From Microglena sp. YARC (taxonomy: Eukaryota > Chlorophyta > Chlorophyceae > Chlamydomonadales > Chlamydomonadaceae), in contig CM039463.1 of assembly GCA_022414725.1 (NCBI GenBank), forward strand, positions 31,651,033-31,715,032: a stretch of 64,000 nucleotides of DNA, read 5' to 3'. Below, piece after piece: positions 49,376 through 64,000 of the stretch. The notes beneath the pieces were generated by a model, which made no database searches, was not told the origin of the DNA, and was given only the letters and a program-made list of their open reading frames with translations. The position numbers were made by a program, and so were the translations under genes. Each line of letters begins with the position of its first letter. The stretch's first letter is position 1.

Positions 49376-52300
49376 AATTCAAATTATGCACAAGGTCAAT
49401 ATGCACAAAACCATAAGTCCATGCACAAACTCATTAGTCCATATGCACAAACTTCATTAAGTCAATATGCGTAGTCAATATGCACAAACTCATTAGTCAA
49501 ATATGCACAAACTCATTAGCTCAATATGCCAAACTCAAGTCAATATGCACAAACTCATTAGTCAATATGCACAAGCAGTCAATAACAAACTCATTAGTCA
49601 ATATGCACAAACTCATTAGTCAATAGCACAAACTCATAAAGTAGTCAATATGCACACAAACTCATTAGTCAAATATTACAGTCATTATATGCACAAACAT
49701 TAGTCAATATGCACAATCATCATAGTCCAATATGCACAAACTCATGTCAATATGCACAACTTAGTCAATAGTCATTAGTCAATATGCACACTCATTAGTC
49801 AAATATGCACAAAGACTCAAGTCAATATGCACAAACTCGCTCAATCATATGCACAAACTCATTAGTCAATATGGCACATCACAATGCACAAAAACTCATT
49901 AGTCAAGTATGCACAAACTCATAAGTAGCAATATGCACAAACTCATCAAGTCAATTATGCACAAACTACATAGTCAGTCAATGTCAACTATGTCAATACT
50001 GCACAAACTCGTTAGTCAATATGCACAAAACTCCTATTAGTCAATATGCCACAAACTCATTAGTCAAACTATGCACAAACTCATTAGTCTCATTTAGTCA
50101 ATATGCACAAACTCATAAGTCAATATGCACAAACTCATTAGTCAATATGCACAAACTCATTAGTCAATATGCACAAACTCATTAGTCAATATGCACAAAC
50201 ATTAAATATTGCACAAAAACTCATTAGTCAATATGCACAAACTCATTAGTCAATATGCACAAACTCATAGTCAATATGCACAAACTCATTAGTCAATATG
50301 CACAAACTCATTAGTCAATATGCACAAACTCATTAGTCAATATGCACAAATCGTCATTAGTCAATATGCACAAACTCATCTGTAGTCAATATGCAATATG
50401 CAAAACTCATTTAGTCAATATGCAAAACTCATCAGTCAATATGCACAAACTCATTAGTCAAATATGCACAAACTCATTTAGTCAATATGCACAAACTCAT
50501 TAGTCAATATGCACAAACTCATAGTCAATATGCACAAAATCATTTATCAAATATGCACAAAACTCATTAGTCAATATGCACAAACTTCATTAGTCAATAT
50601 GCACAAACTTCATTAGTTCATATGCACAAACTTCATCACAATGTCAATATGCACAAAACTCCATTAGTCAATATTGCACAACTCATTAGTCAATATGCAC
50701 AAACTCATTAATTGCACAACTCGTTAAGTCAATTGTTCATCAATATGCACAAACTAGTTAGTCAATATTGCATATTAGTCAATATGCACAAACTCATTCG
50801 TGCAATATGCTATTAGTCAATATGCACAAACTCATAGTCAATCATAGACACAAACTTATTAGTCAATTTTGCATCATTAGTCAAATATGCACAAACTCAT
50901 TGAGTCCAATATGCACAAACTTCATTTGTCATTCAATGATGCACATCAAGCTCATTAGTCAATCATGCACAAATTCCAAGTCTAGAGTAATGCACAACCA
51001 TCAACAAACTTCATTAGTCAATATGCACCAAACTCACACCATTTAGCACCAAACTCAATATGCACAAAAAATGAGAAAATCTCATTAGTCAATATGCAAA
51101 ACCTCATAGCAATTATGCAAAACTCATGTTCATATGCACAAACTCATTTGTATATGCACAAGCTCAATATGCACAAACTCATTATCAATAGTCAATATTA
51201 TCAATATGCACAAACTATCAGTCAATATGCACAAACTCATCAGTCAATATGCCAAACTCATTAAGTCAATATGCACAAACTCATTAAGTTCAATAGCAAG
51301 CTCATTAGTCAATATGCACAAACTCATTAGTCAATATGCACAAAATTCATTGCACAAACTCAATTATTCAATATGCACAAACTCATTAGTCAATATGCAC
51401 AAACTATTAACGTCAATATGCACAACCAACTCATTAGTCAATATTTGCACAAACTCATATAGTCAATATGCACAACTCATTAGTCAATATGCACAAACTC
51501 ATTAGTCAATATGCAATATGCAAACTCATGTCAATTCATGCACAAAATGCAAGTCCGATATGCACAAAACTCAATTATGCATCAAGCTCATTGTCAATAT
51601 GCACAAACTCATTAGTCAATATGCAAACTCATTAGTCAATATGCACAAACATAGTCAAACTCATTAGTCAATATGCACAAACTCATTAGTCAATATGCAC
51701 AAACTCAGTTAGCTCATTAAGTTAGTCATTATGACAAACCACCAAATCATTAGTCAATATGCACCAAACTCATATATGCACAAACTCATTAGTCAATATG
51801 CACAAAACTCATTAGGTCAATATGCCACAAAGACTTAAGTCAATTATGTATTAGTTCATGCACCAACTCATTAGTCAATATGAAATACATTAAACTCTAG
51901 TCAATATGCACAAACTCAAGTTAGTCAATAATGCAACAACAATCACTCATCTCCATTAATGTCACAATATGCACAACTCATTAGTCAATAAACAATCCAA
52001 TAAATATGCCACAAACTGCAATATGCCACAACTCACACAAAACTCTAAGTCAATCATATGCACAAAAATTCATTAGTGGTCATTATCATATGCATGCACA
52101 AATCATAGTCATTAGTCAATATGCCACAAACGCATGCACAAACTCATAGCCCAAACCATTAGTCATATCATTAGTCAATTATGCACTATGGCAAACTCAT
52201 TAGTCAATATGCACAAACATCATTTATGCACAAACTCAGTCAATAGCACAACCTCATTAGTCAATGCATAGTCAATATGCAAAACTCAGTCTCAAAATCC

Positions 52301-53906
52301 CAATATGCTCCATGAGTAATATGCACAAACTGCATAAGTGCAATTCAACCTTATGCACAAGCTCATTGGTCACAAATTATGCACAAACTCATTAGATCAA
52401 ATATTTGCACAAACCTCATTAGTCAATATATATTAGCACCAAACTCTTTATGCAATTATCACAAACTCATTAGTCAATATGCACAAACTCATAAGTTAGC
52501 AATAGTCAATAATGCACAAACTCATTAGTCAATATGCACAACTCATTAGTACAATATGCACAAATCATCAGTCAATTATATCGGCACAAACTCATTAGTC
52601 AATATGCAAAACTCATGAGTCAATATGTCAAACTGGCAAAAAGTCTCACAAAACTTAGTCAATATGCACAAACTCATTGTTAATTGCACAAAACTCATTA
52701 GTCATAGCATTAGGTCAATACGCACAAACTCATTCAGTCAATATGCACAAACTCAAGTAATATGCACAAAACTCATTAGTCAATATGCAAAACTCATTAG
52801 TCAATGCATCATAAGCCACAAACTCATTAGTCAATATACAAACTGCACAAAACTCATTAGGTCAATAATGCACAAACTCATTAGTCAATATGCACAAAAC
52901 TCATTAGTCAATATATGCACCAAACTCGTATTATTAGTCAATAAGCACCAAACTTTCTTATTAGTCAATATGCACAAAACTCATTATTTGCACAAACTCA
53001 TTAGTCAATATGCACAAACTCATTAGTCAATATGCACAAACTCATTAGTCAATATGCACAAACTCACAAACTTAGTCAATATGCAATATGTTGCACAAAC
53101 TCAATTAGTCAAGTCATCGTTTAGTCAATATGCACAAAACTCATATAGTCAAAACCATCTTAGTGCAAACTCTTATGCCACAAACTCATTTAGTCAAATA
53201 TGCACAAATCCATTAGATCAATATGCACAAACTCATTAGTATTGGCAAAATCAATTGGATGCACAAATTTAGTCTATTGCAACAAACTTTATCAATATGC
53301 ACAAATTTAGTCCAAAACAATATGCACACTAATTAGTCTTATGCAAAACTAGTCAATATGCAGAACAAAATATGCTCATTAGTCAATATGCACAAACTCG
53401 TATTAGTCAATATGCACAAAAATATGCTCAAGTCATTGTCAATATGCACCAACTCATTAGTCAATCATTAGTCTAATATAGCACAACTCATAAAGTAATG
53501 GTCAAGCATGCATTGCAAACTCATAAAGTCATATGCACAAAATCATAGTAATATGCACAAAAACTCTCTATTAGTTAATATGATATGCCAAAACTCATAA
53601 ACTTATGCACAAACACGTTAGTCAATATGCACAAACTCAAGTTCAATATGCACAAACTCGTAGTGTTAGTCAATATGCACAATCATTAGTCAATATGCAC
53701 AAAACTCATTAGTCAATATGCACAAACTCATTAGTCAATATGCACAAATTTGTACTCAAAAACTCACTTAGTTCAAAATATGCACAAACTCATTAGTCAA
53801 TATGCACAATCAAACTTTGCCAAATCATTAGTCAACTATGCACAAAACTCGATTATGTCATAGTGCCGCCCCCCCCCCCCCCCCCCCTCCCCCCTCGCCC
53901 CCTTTT

Positions 53907-53993
<87 letters not shown>

Positions 53994-56900
53994 ACCCCCC
54001 CCCCTAAATCTCTCATGCAATATGCACAAATAGTGCTCACTTATCAGCAATATGCACAAACTCATTAAGTCTATTGCAATCTATTACAAAACCACCATTA
54101 TGCTACCAATACAAACTTAGTCAATTATCAATATCACAATATGCAACACAAATATTTAGTCATATAATAGCACCCAAATCAATGAATCAAATGCAATTAG
54201 CAGCAAACCTCAATAATGCACAAACTCATTAGGCAAGATGCACAATATAATAGTCAAAAACTATAGTCACAATATGCCAAAACTCATTAGACATATGCAA
54301 AAACTCATTGCCAAAACTCATTAGTAGTCAATATGCACAAACCATCATTAGTATGCACAAACTCGTCAAGTGCAATATCAATATGCAATATGCAGCAAAG
54401 TGTGGTGTGTGGCTCATTAGTTCAATATGCACAAGTACTCATTAGTCAATATGCACACAATACTTGAGGTCTATATCACAACTCTAGTCAAATATGCCCA
54501 AACAGATCATTTAGTCAATATGCACCAAACTCATTATGTCAATATGCAACAAACTTCCTACTCATTAGTCAATATGCACACAAACTCATTAGTCAATATG
54601 CAACAAACTCATTAGTCAATATGCAATGTATCATTAATCAATCATAATATGCACAAACTCATTAAGTCAATATGCACAAACTCCGAACTCAGTAATATGC
54701 ACACAACTCATTAGTCATAGTCAATATGCACAAAAATATACTTAGTCCAATAATGCATCAAACTCATTAGTCAATATGCACAAACGTCAATTAGCACAAC
54801 TCATTGCAAGGACCATCAATATTGCCCAGAACTCATTAGTCAATATGCACAAAACTCATTAGTCAATATGCAAAACACTATTAGGTTCAATATGACACCC
54901 AACACTCGTAAAGTCAATATGCACAAAAACAAATTATGCACAAACTTTACGTCAAATATGCACAAAACCATTAGTCATATAATGCACAACTCATTAGTTC
55001 ACAATCATTCAATATGTGTATACACAAAACTTCATAGTCAATATGCACAACTCACACACTCATTAGTCAAATATGCAAAACTCGTAGATTAGTCAATATT
55101 GCAAAACATCATATTAGGATCAATACTTGCACAAACTGTCACAAACTATATGGCAACCAATACTCATGAGTCATATGCGCACAACTCATTAGTCCAGTAT
55201 ATGCACATATGCAAAAAACAATCATAGTCACACAACTATGCAACAACTACGATCAAGTACACAATAATTGCACAAAAATCATATAGTCCAATAATGCACA
55301 ATCATTAAAGTCAAATATGCACCAACTACATTACAGTCCAATATGCACAACTCATAGATCAGTATGACACAAACTCAATTAGCAATAATGCACAACTCAT
55401 TAGTCACATAAATGCAACACTCATACTAGTCATTCTGCAACTAACTGTAAAGTCAATATTTGCACAAACTCATAGTCGAATAATAATAGCACACTCATTA
55501 GTAATATGACAAAAATCATTAGTCAAAATATATGCACAAAACTCTTGATCATATGCAAAAACTCCAAAGTCAAATATGCACAAACTTTAAGTCACAATAT
55601 GACAAAATAAATAGTCAAAAAAACTTCATAGTACAATAATGCACAACTCATTAGTCAATATGCACAAACTTACAATTAGCTCAAATATGCACAACTCATT
55701 AGTAATATGCAAAAACTCATTCAATATAGCACAAACTTTCAGTCAATATGCACAAACCATAATAGCACAAATCATTAGTACATATGCACAAACTCATTAG
55801 TCAATATGCACAAAACTCAAATTAGTCAATACTTGCACCAAACTCGTATATGCACCCGAAACTCATTAGTCCAATATGCACAAACCATTTAAGTCAATAT
55901 GCACAAAACTCATCATAGTCAGATGGCCAACTCATTAGTCAATTGCACAAACTCGTAAGTTCAATCAGCTCAATATGCTCTATTCAGTCAGTCAATCCCA
56001 CAAACTCATTAGTCAATATTGCACAAACATTTAGTCATATCATCACACACTCATTAGTCGCACACCTCATAAAGTCAATACAAACTGCACAACACAAACT
56101 CATCATTTAGCACAAATTTCATCGCACAAGACTCATTAGTAATATGCAAAACTGTAAGTCCAAAATCTAGTCATATGACAACTCATTAGTCAATATGCAC
56201 CAACTAATTAGTAATTGCACAACTCATTTAGTCAATTATGACATGTAAGTATATGCAAAACTCATTACAATAATGTCAATATGCACAAATCATTAGTTAA
56301 TATATGCAAAATTATATAGTAATATGCAAATATTCGGTAATATTGCACAAACTATTTAGTCAATATGACAAACTCTTAGTTCAATATGCCAACTCTTATA
56401 ATGCCAAACTCATAACGTTAATATGCTTTAGTAATATGCACCAAACTCATAGGTCATCATATGCACAACAAAATATGCTCATTAGTCATATGCACAAATA
56501 ATCAAGTCTCATCTCAGATCGCAATATGGCACAAACCTCATCACAGTCATATCAATATGCACAAACAAAACATCAGTCAATCATGCCAAACTCTTAGTCA
56601 TATATGCAAAACTCATTCAGTCAATATGCACAAACTTCATTAGCAAATCATTAGTCTATGCCAAATCAAAACTCATTAGTCAATAAGTCATGCCACACAA
56701 TGCATTAGTCAATACTAGCACTAAACTCATTAGTCATATGCACAAATCATGTCAATTGCAAAACTCACTCAAGGTTTAGGTAAATTTGCACAAACTCAAG
56801 TCCAATATGCACACAAATAACATTTATGTCAATATCAATATGCACAAACTCATTAGTCAAAGTATGCACAAATCATTTATCAATATGCACAAACTCAGTA

Positions 56901-59160
56901 TCAATATGCAAAAACTCATTAGTCAATATTGACCAAAAATCATATAGTCAATAGCAATCACAAAATCATTAGTAATATGCACAAACTCGTAAGTCTTATG
57001 CATTAGTCAATTGCAGCAATATTGTCATATGCACAACTCATTAGTCAATATGCACAACTCGTAAGTCATAGTGCAAAATTATGTCAATTATGCACCAAAT
57101 CTTAGTCTATGCAAATCATTAGTCAATATTGCACAAAAACTAGTAATGCACAATCATCTGTCAATTATGCACAAACTAAGTCATTAGTCAATATGTCACA
57201 CTCATTAGTCAACAGCACACAACTCATACAATATGCACAAAAGCTTAGATCAATATGCACAAACTCTACTTTTTATGTCTCAAATATGCATAAACTCAAT
57301 TGTCAACACAATATGCACTCAAAGTCTCACACAACTCACTAGTCAATATGCACAAACTCATACGTCAATATTGCACAAACTCTGTCATATGCACAAACTC
57401 ATTAGTCAATATGCATGCCAATCTCATTAATAGTCAACATGCACAACACTCAGTTAGTCAAACTGCATTAAGTCAATACTCAAAATTTAGTCATAATAGT
57501 CAATTGCACAAACTTAGTCAATATGCACAACTAATAAGTCATATGCAACTTAGTCAATAAACTCTTATCAATATGACAAACTCATTAGTCATATGACAAC
57601 TCATTAGTCAATTGCAAACTGTAGTAATATGCACTACTCATTAGTCAAATCTAATCATTAGTCCAATTTGCACAAACTATTATGTCAATATGCACCAACT
57701 CATTAGTCAATTGCACTCAAAAATCTCGTATTGCACACAAATGCACAAACTCATTAGTCAATATGCACAAATCATTAGTCCAATATGCACAAATCTTAGT
57801 CATATGACAAAACTTATTAGTATATAAATGTCTATGCCAGTCAATATGCACAGATCATGCTTATTCACAAAACATATTAGTCAATAATGCACTAATCTTA
57901 GTCACACAACTGCACAAACTCGTAAGTCATATGCACAATCATTAATAGCACAACTGCATTAGTCAATATGCATCCAATATGACAAACTCATGAGTCTCTG
58001 CAAACTTTAAGCACAAAACAAACTCATTATTCCAATAATGCAACGAGAAAATCATTAGTCAATTTATGCTCAACTCATATAGTCCACACACTTCATTAGT
58101 CATACTGCACACTCAAATTTTGTCATTAGTCCAATATGCACAAACTCTTATTACACCAAACTTTCATTGTTCCGAATATGCCACTTTCAAACTCATTAGT
58201 TTCAATATGCTACAAACTCTATTACTTCATTGAATACTTGACAATATCATATTGATCAATTATGCACATGGCACACACTCAAAAATCATTAGTCAACACA
58301 CGCATGCACAAAAACTCATTAGTTCAATAAAATTACACAACTCATTAGTCAATAGCACAAAACGATTTAAGTCAATAGTGACACAAACTCACTAGTCAAA
58401 TATGCACAAATCATAGTCAATATTGCCACAAACTCCATTAGTCAGATATTGCACAAACTCATTAGTCACCACATATTGCACAGAATCATCAATTAGTAAA
58501 TATGGCAAACTCATTAGTCAATATGCACAAACTTCAATATTGCACATAACTCATATCACATAGCACAACTCATTGGCAATATGCACAAGATGCATGTAGT
58601 CAACTATGCACAAACTTCATTAGCATATTGCACAAATCATTAGTCAATTGCACAAAACTCATTAGTTCAAATATGCCACAGAAACTCATTAGTTCAATAT
58701 TGCACAAACTTCACTTAGTCCAATATGCCACCAAACTCATTAGTCAATAGCACAAACTCATTTAAGTCAATAGTGCACAAACTCTTAGTCCAATATGCAC
58801 AAACTCATAGTCAGTATATGACAAACTCATTAGCAATATGCACAAACCTCATCATTTCATTACACACTCCTCGTCTAGGAATCCCGAACAACTCTCATTA
58901 GTCAATTAATGAAGACTCCATTAGTCAACTATGCTCACATAATCATTTAGTCAGACTGTGGCGCTCACGCCAAACTCATGCTGGGTTGTCAATTGTCCAC
59001 AGGCCCACCTCCACACTTAGATCTCTAAATGCACACATACCTCATATTCCTCATATGGCAACACCACACTATCATCTAGTCAATATGCAACCAAACTGCA
59101 TTAGTTCATAAATGCCAACAAACTCATTAGTCCCACCTCGCAACTCATTAGTCAAGTATG
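49376..59160. repeat. 22-bp satellite array, left block
   Basis: Tandem ATTAGTCAATATGCACAAAC + TC, several hundred units. Clean stretches (50100-50350) alternate with parts full of 1-3-base indels, worst at about 54-59 kb. No SMG1 exon is visible. Frames such as NSLVNMHKLISQYAQT are artefacts. Confidence 0.97.
53868..54004. repeat. ~135-bp nearly pure C tract in the satellite
   Basis: C homopolymer with a few T, G and A interruptions. It may be real or an assembly artefact. Confidence 0.9.
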
Positions 59161-60140
59161 GGTCGAATGATGCAACAAACTACATTAGTCAATATGCACC
59201 CAAACCTTTTCAATACAAATAAATATAAACTCATTTCGCCCTGCATCCGCTTTGAGTTCGACCCAGGAAACCCTTGCGAAGCACGCAGGTTAACAGGAGA
59301 CTGCACTTGGACGAACGTAGATCGCGCTGAGACAACCCATGCCGTAATGTAGCTAAGATTGTGCATGTACATAGTGCAAAGTAGATCTTGCGTTCCGATC
59401 TCGCCGGCGAGAGCTGGGTCGAAACATCCACCAGTACCTCTACTATCTCCGCAGTGCGGCCCTCTTACCTGAACAAGAGGGTGGGCTCCGATGCTAGTGA
59501 CTTCTATGTTCTGTTTTTTTTGTCTGTCCGTTTTTTTTTTTATGTGTTTTGATCTTGCGGTATCTGTTGGTATTTCGTGGTTAACTATATCTTTATGGCT
59601 CTTGCTTGTTTTTTTTCTATTTCCTTTCAAAGCACGCTGGGCCTGTCTTGAAACTTCCGCAAAAGAAGCCAGCAGCGCTTATCACCATATTATTGGTACC
59701 ATTTTTCCTTTGTGCATCCTTAAAGGAACTATGGCAAGGACACACAAATAAGCGGTCGCAACTTCACCTCAAATCCGAATCGCATCTTGGAATGGGCTTA
59801 TTGTGGTTTGGAAACTTATTCAATGAGAATGCTGGAAAGCCCTACACAAGCGAAAGAAGTGTGACCTCCGTAATAGAACGCGCAATGCAACTCAAACAAA
59901 CGTCACTGCATCCGCTGGTCCTTCCAATTAGACAACGTTACCAAGTTAGTCCTGATCATGGCTAACCGCGTCGAGCACCGTCCGACGCAACAGCACGCCA
60001 TGTCCTGGAGTCGCTACGCAACTCAAAGCCTCGGCGGTTAAATCGCTCGTGTACACGCATCAAGGATAACGGAAAACGGGGAATAGCGACGCAGCTCCCG
60101 GTCCCAACGCAGACTCGAGCCGTCAACCCATCACCCAATC
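59160..60140. other. Unique 1-kb island inside the satellite
   Basis: Complex sequence with no satellite units, flanked on both sides by 22-bp repeats. It has open frames of 160 codons (59148-59630 minus) and 119 codons (59606-59965 plus, ending RQRYQVSPDHG). T runs near 59513-59541. No recognised gene, element ends or duplication. It could be an inserted fragment, a non-satellite spacer or an assembly join. Confidence 0.7.
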
Positions 60141-63100
60141 ATTAGTCAACATAAACACGCCACAAACTCATTAGTCAATATGCAACAACTCATTAGTCAA
60201 TATGCACAAACTCATAAGTCAATATGCACAACTCATTAGGTCAATAATGCACAAACTCATTAGTCAATATGCACAAACTCATTAGTCATACTGCACAAAG
60301 CTGCATTAGTTCAACATTCACAAACTCATTATGTCAATATGCACAACACTCATACGTACTCAAATATGCACAAACTTCATTAGTCAATATGCACAAAAAC
60401 TCATAGTCAATATGCACACAACTCATTAGTCCAATAATGCCACAAACTCATTAGTCATGTATGCACATACAACTCATTAGTTCCCAAATATGTCAAACCA
60501 AACTCATTAGTCAATATGCACAAACTCATTAGTCATATGCCACAAATGCTCATAGTCCCAATAAGCACTAATACTCATTAGTCAATATGCACAAACTCAA
60601 TTAGTCAATATTGCACCAATGAACTTCACTCATTAGTCATATGCCACAAACTCATTAGTCAAATAGTGCACAAACCATTTAGTCAACTATGCACCAAACT
60701 CATTAGTCAAACAAACTGCTAACAAAACTCATTTAGTCAAAATATGCACAAACTCATTAGTCACATAGTTTGCACAAACCTCATTAGGTCAATATTCTGC
60801 ACAACTCCATTAAGTCAATCACTGCACAAACTCATTAGATCAATTATGCACAAACTCACTTAGTCAATATGCCACCAACTCATTAGTCCAATTATGGCAC
60901 AAAACCTCACTCTCAGTCAATAATGCACAAAACTCATTAGTCAATATGCACCAAACTCATTTAGTCATATTGAAAAAAACTCATTAGTACAATATGCACA
61001 ACTCATTAGTCAATAGGGCACAAGACTCTATTAGTCAATATGCACAAAACTCATTAGTCAATATGCACAAATCATTAGTCAACATTGCACCAAACTCATT
61101 AGTCAATATAGCACAAACTCATTAGTCAAACTATGCACAAACTCATTAGTCATATGCACAAAGCTCATTAGGGTCTAATACTGCACAAAAACTCATTAGT
61201 TCAATTATGCACAGTAAATTCTCATTAGTCATTCTGCACCAAATCTCTCGCTCTCATCGCAACAAACTCATTAAGTCCAATATGCACAACTCATTAGTCA
61301 ATATGCCAACAAACTCATGAAGTCAATATGCACAAACTATTAGTCAAATTATGCACAAAACTTCATAAGTCCAATATGCACAAAACTCATAAGTTCATAT
61401 GCACAAAACTCATTAGTCAATATGCACAAACTCATTTATGATCATATGCACAAAAACCTCATTTAGTCAATCATGCACCAAATCATTAGTCAATAATGCA
61501 CAAACTCATTAGTCAATTATGCACAAAACTCATTAAAAAATACAATATGCCACAAACTCTAGTCAGTGGATGCACAAAATCATTAGTAACATGCACAAAA
61601 CTCATTAGTCAACATTGCACAAACTCTCACTCTCAGTCAACATGCACAAAACTCATTAGTCAATATGCACAAACTCATTAGTCAATTATGCACAAACTCA
61701 TTAGTCAATCACCTTGCACAAATCATTAGTCAATATGCACAACTCATTAGTCAGCATATGCACCAACATCATTAGTCAAATATGCACAAAACTCATTAGT
61801 CAACATGCACAAACTCATTAGTCCAATATGCACAAAACTTCATAGTCAATATGGCACAAAACTCATATAGTTCAATATGCACAAAACTCATTTAGATCAA
61901 ATATGCACCAAACTCATTAGTCAATATGGCACAATACTCATGTCATTATGCACAAACTCATTAGTCAATATGCACAACTCATTAGTCAATATGCACAAAC
62001 TCATTAGTCATATGCACCAAATCATTAGTCAATATGCACAAAAACTCGATTAGGTTCAAATATGCACAAACTTACATTAGGTCGGAATTTATGCACAAAC
62101 TACATTAGTCAGGAATATGCACAAAACTCATTACGTCATATGCACAAACTCATTAGTCAATATGCACAACTTCCATTGAGGTTCGAATATCGCAACAAAC
62201 TCATGTAGCAATATGCACAAACCATTAGTCATATGCACAAACTCAATTAGTCAATATGCACAAGACTCATTAGTCAATATGCAACAAACTTCATTAGTCA
62301 ATATGCACAAAACTCAATTTAGGCAATAATGCACAAAACTCATTAGTCAATATTGCACCAAAACTTCTAATTGTAGTCAAATCATTGGCACAACTCATTT
62401 AGTCGAATATGACAACAAACTACATTAGTCTCTCAATATAGCAACAAAACTCATTAAGTACAATATGCACAAACTCGATTAATAATGCACCAACCTCATT
62501 AGATCAATATGCACAAACTCAGTTACTCAATATGCACAAACTCATTATAGTCAATATCACCCAAACTCATTAGTCAATATGGCAACACAACTCATTAGTC
62601 AATATGCACAACTCATTAGTCAATATGCACTAAACTCATTAGTCAATATGCCACAAACTCATTAGTCCAATTATGCACAAACCTCATTAGTCACATATGC
62701 ACAAACTCTTAGTCATATATGCACAAAACTCATTAGTCATTAGCCCAACTCATTTAGTCAATATGCACAAACCTCATTTAGTCAATATGCACAACCCAAC
62801 TCATAGTCAACATGCAACAAACTCATTTAGTCAATATGCACAAACTCATTAGTTCAACTATGCACAAAACTCATTAGTCAATATGACAAAACTCATTAGT
62901 CAATTATGCCAACAAACTCATTAAGTCAAACAATGCACAAAACTCATATTAGTCAATAGCACAAACTTCATTAGTCATATGCACAAACTCATTAGTCCAA
63001 TATGCACAAACTCATTAGTCAATATGCACAAACTCATTTAGTCAATATTGCACCAAATCTTCATTAGTCAATACTGCGAGCAAATCTCATTAGTCAGATA

Positions 63101-64000
63101 TTGCACCAAACTCATTAGTTCAATATTGCACCAACTTCATTAGTCAATTATGCGCATTCAAACTCATTAGTCAAACTATGCACAAGGACTCATTTTAGTC
63201 AACTTATGCACATTAACTACATCTCAAGCAATAATGCACAAAACTACATTAGTCTAATATTGCAGCAAACCTCATTAGCAATATGCACAAAATCAATATA
63301 GTCAATATCGCACAAAACTCCCAGTTAGTCAATATAGCATCCAAATCTCATTAGTCAATATGCACAAACTCATTATGTCAATATGCACAAACATCTTATT
63401 AGTGGCCAATATGTCTTACAAACTCATTAGTCAATATGCAGCAAACTCATTAGTCATATGCACAACTCATTAGTCAACCCATGCACAAACTCATTAGTCA
63501 ATACCGCGCGAAACTATTAGTCCCAATACGCACAAACTCATGCTTAGTCAATATTTGCCACAAACCTGATTAGTCAATATTGCCACAACCATTAGTCAAC
63601 ATGCACAAACTCATTAGTTCAACATGCAACAAACTCATTACGTTCAATATGCACCAATAAACTCATTAGTCAATATGCACAAATCATTAGGTCTAGTGCA
63701 CAACATCATTAGATCAATATGCTACAAACTCACTTAGTCAATCACTCGCACAAATAGTCAATTAGTCAATATGCACAAACTCATTATTCAATATGCACCA
63801 AACTCATTTAGCTTCAATATGCACAAACTCATTAGCTCAATATGCCACAAACTCATTAGGTCAATATGCACAAACCATTAGTCAATGCACAAACCGACTT
63901 AGTCTAACATGCACAAACTTCAATTAGTCAATATGCACAAACTCATTAGTCAATATGCACAAACTCATTAGTCAATATGCACAAACTCATTAGTCAACTA
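60141..64000. repeat. 22-bp satellite array, right block
   Basis: Same unit as the left block and the same phase of repeat, running off the right edge. The last ~100 bp are nearly perfect units. Confidence 0.97.

Noticed and set aside
49376..64000. Possible CRISPR array or repeat-protein genes (NSLVNMHKLISQYAQ frames)
   Set aside because: 22-bp head-to-tail units have no spacers, the genome is eukaryotic, and the frames are broken by indels.

Overview
This is nuclear DNA from a eukaryote, most likely a chlorophycean (Chlamydomonadales-type) green alga. The reasons are: two spliced genes with GT/AG introns; one of them an axonemal central-apparatus protein (DLEC1/CFAP81, called FAP81 in Chlamydomonas) and the other the NMD kinase SMG1; a candidate TGTAA poly(A) signal behind SMG1; plant-type TTTAGGG runs at 47.15 kb; GC-rich coding DNA inside very long, low-complexity introns. 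A Dunaliella-like alga is a guess; the species cannot be fixed from the sequence. There is no bacterial operon structure and no CRISPR array.

Layout. Both genes are on the minus strand. (1) 18432 down to 565: the 5' part of a DLEC1/CFAP81 gene. Ten exons were built by hand (about 962 codons), all with compatible phases; the gene runs off the left edge. (2) 18.4-20.7 kb: the intergenic region, with two hairpins, a foldback element and dispersed-repeat pieces. (3) 48447 down to 20747: the 3' part of SMG1, from the end of the PI3K-like kinase C-lobe, through a very large insert, to the C-terminal FATC domain that ends in GWTPWL and a stop. From 45.3 kb down every exon junction is phase-compatible; the two or three exons above that (47.0-48.4 kb) carry apparent frameshifts. 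(4) 48.96-64.0 kb: a degenerate intermediate repeat, then about 14.6 kb of a 22-bp satellite, interrupted by a 1-kb unique island (59.16-60.14 kb) and a poly-C tract. The N-terminal exons of SMG1 (HEAT, FAT, kinase N-lobe) are not in the window.

The most unusual feature is that nearly every intron of both genes is filled with tandem, partly decayed copies of its own exon-intron boundary: splice donor plus exon end, or acceptor plus exon start, with 1 to 12 extra copies each. These arrays, plus simple repeats, explain most intron length. In SMG1, itself the kinase that triggers nonsense-mediated decay, this gives many decoy splice sites.

On top of this sit hAT-like MITEs with 8-bp target duplications (three perfect by eye, others nested), tRNA-headed SINEs with different heads on a shared body and tail, and at least four more dispersed repeat families. 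The two genes are not known to share a pathway; they are tandem neighbours only. All homology calls rest on recalled family features, not on a database search.
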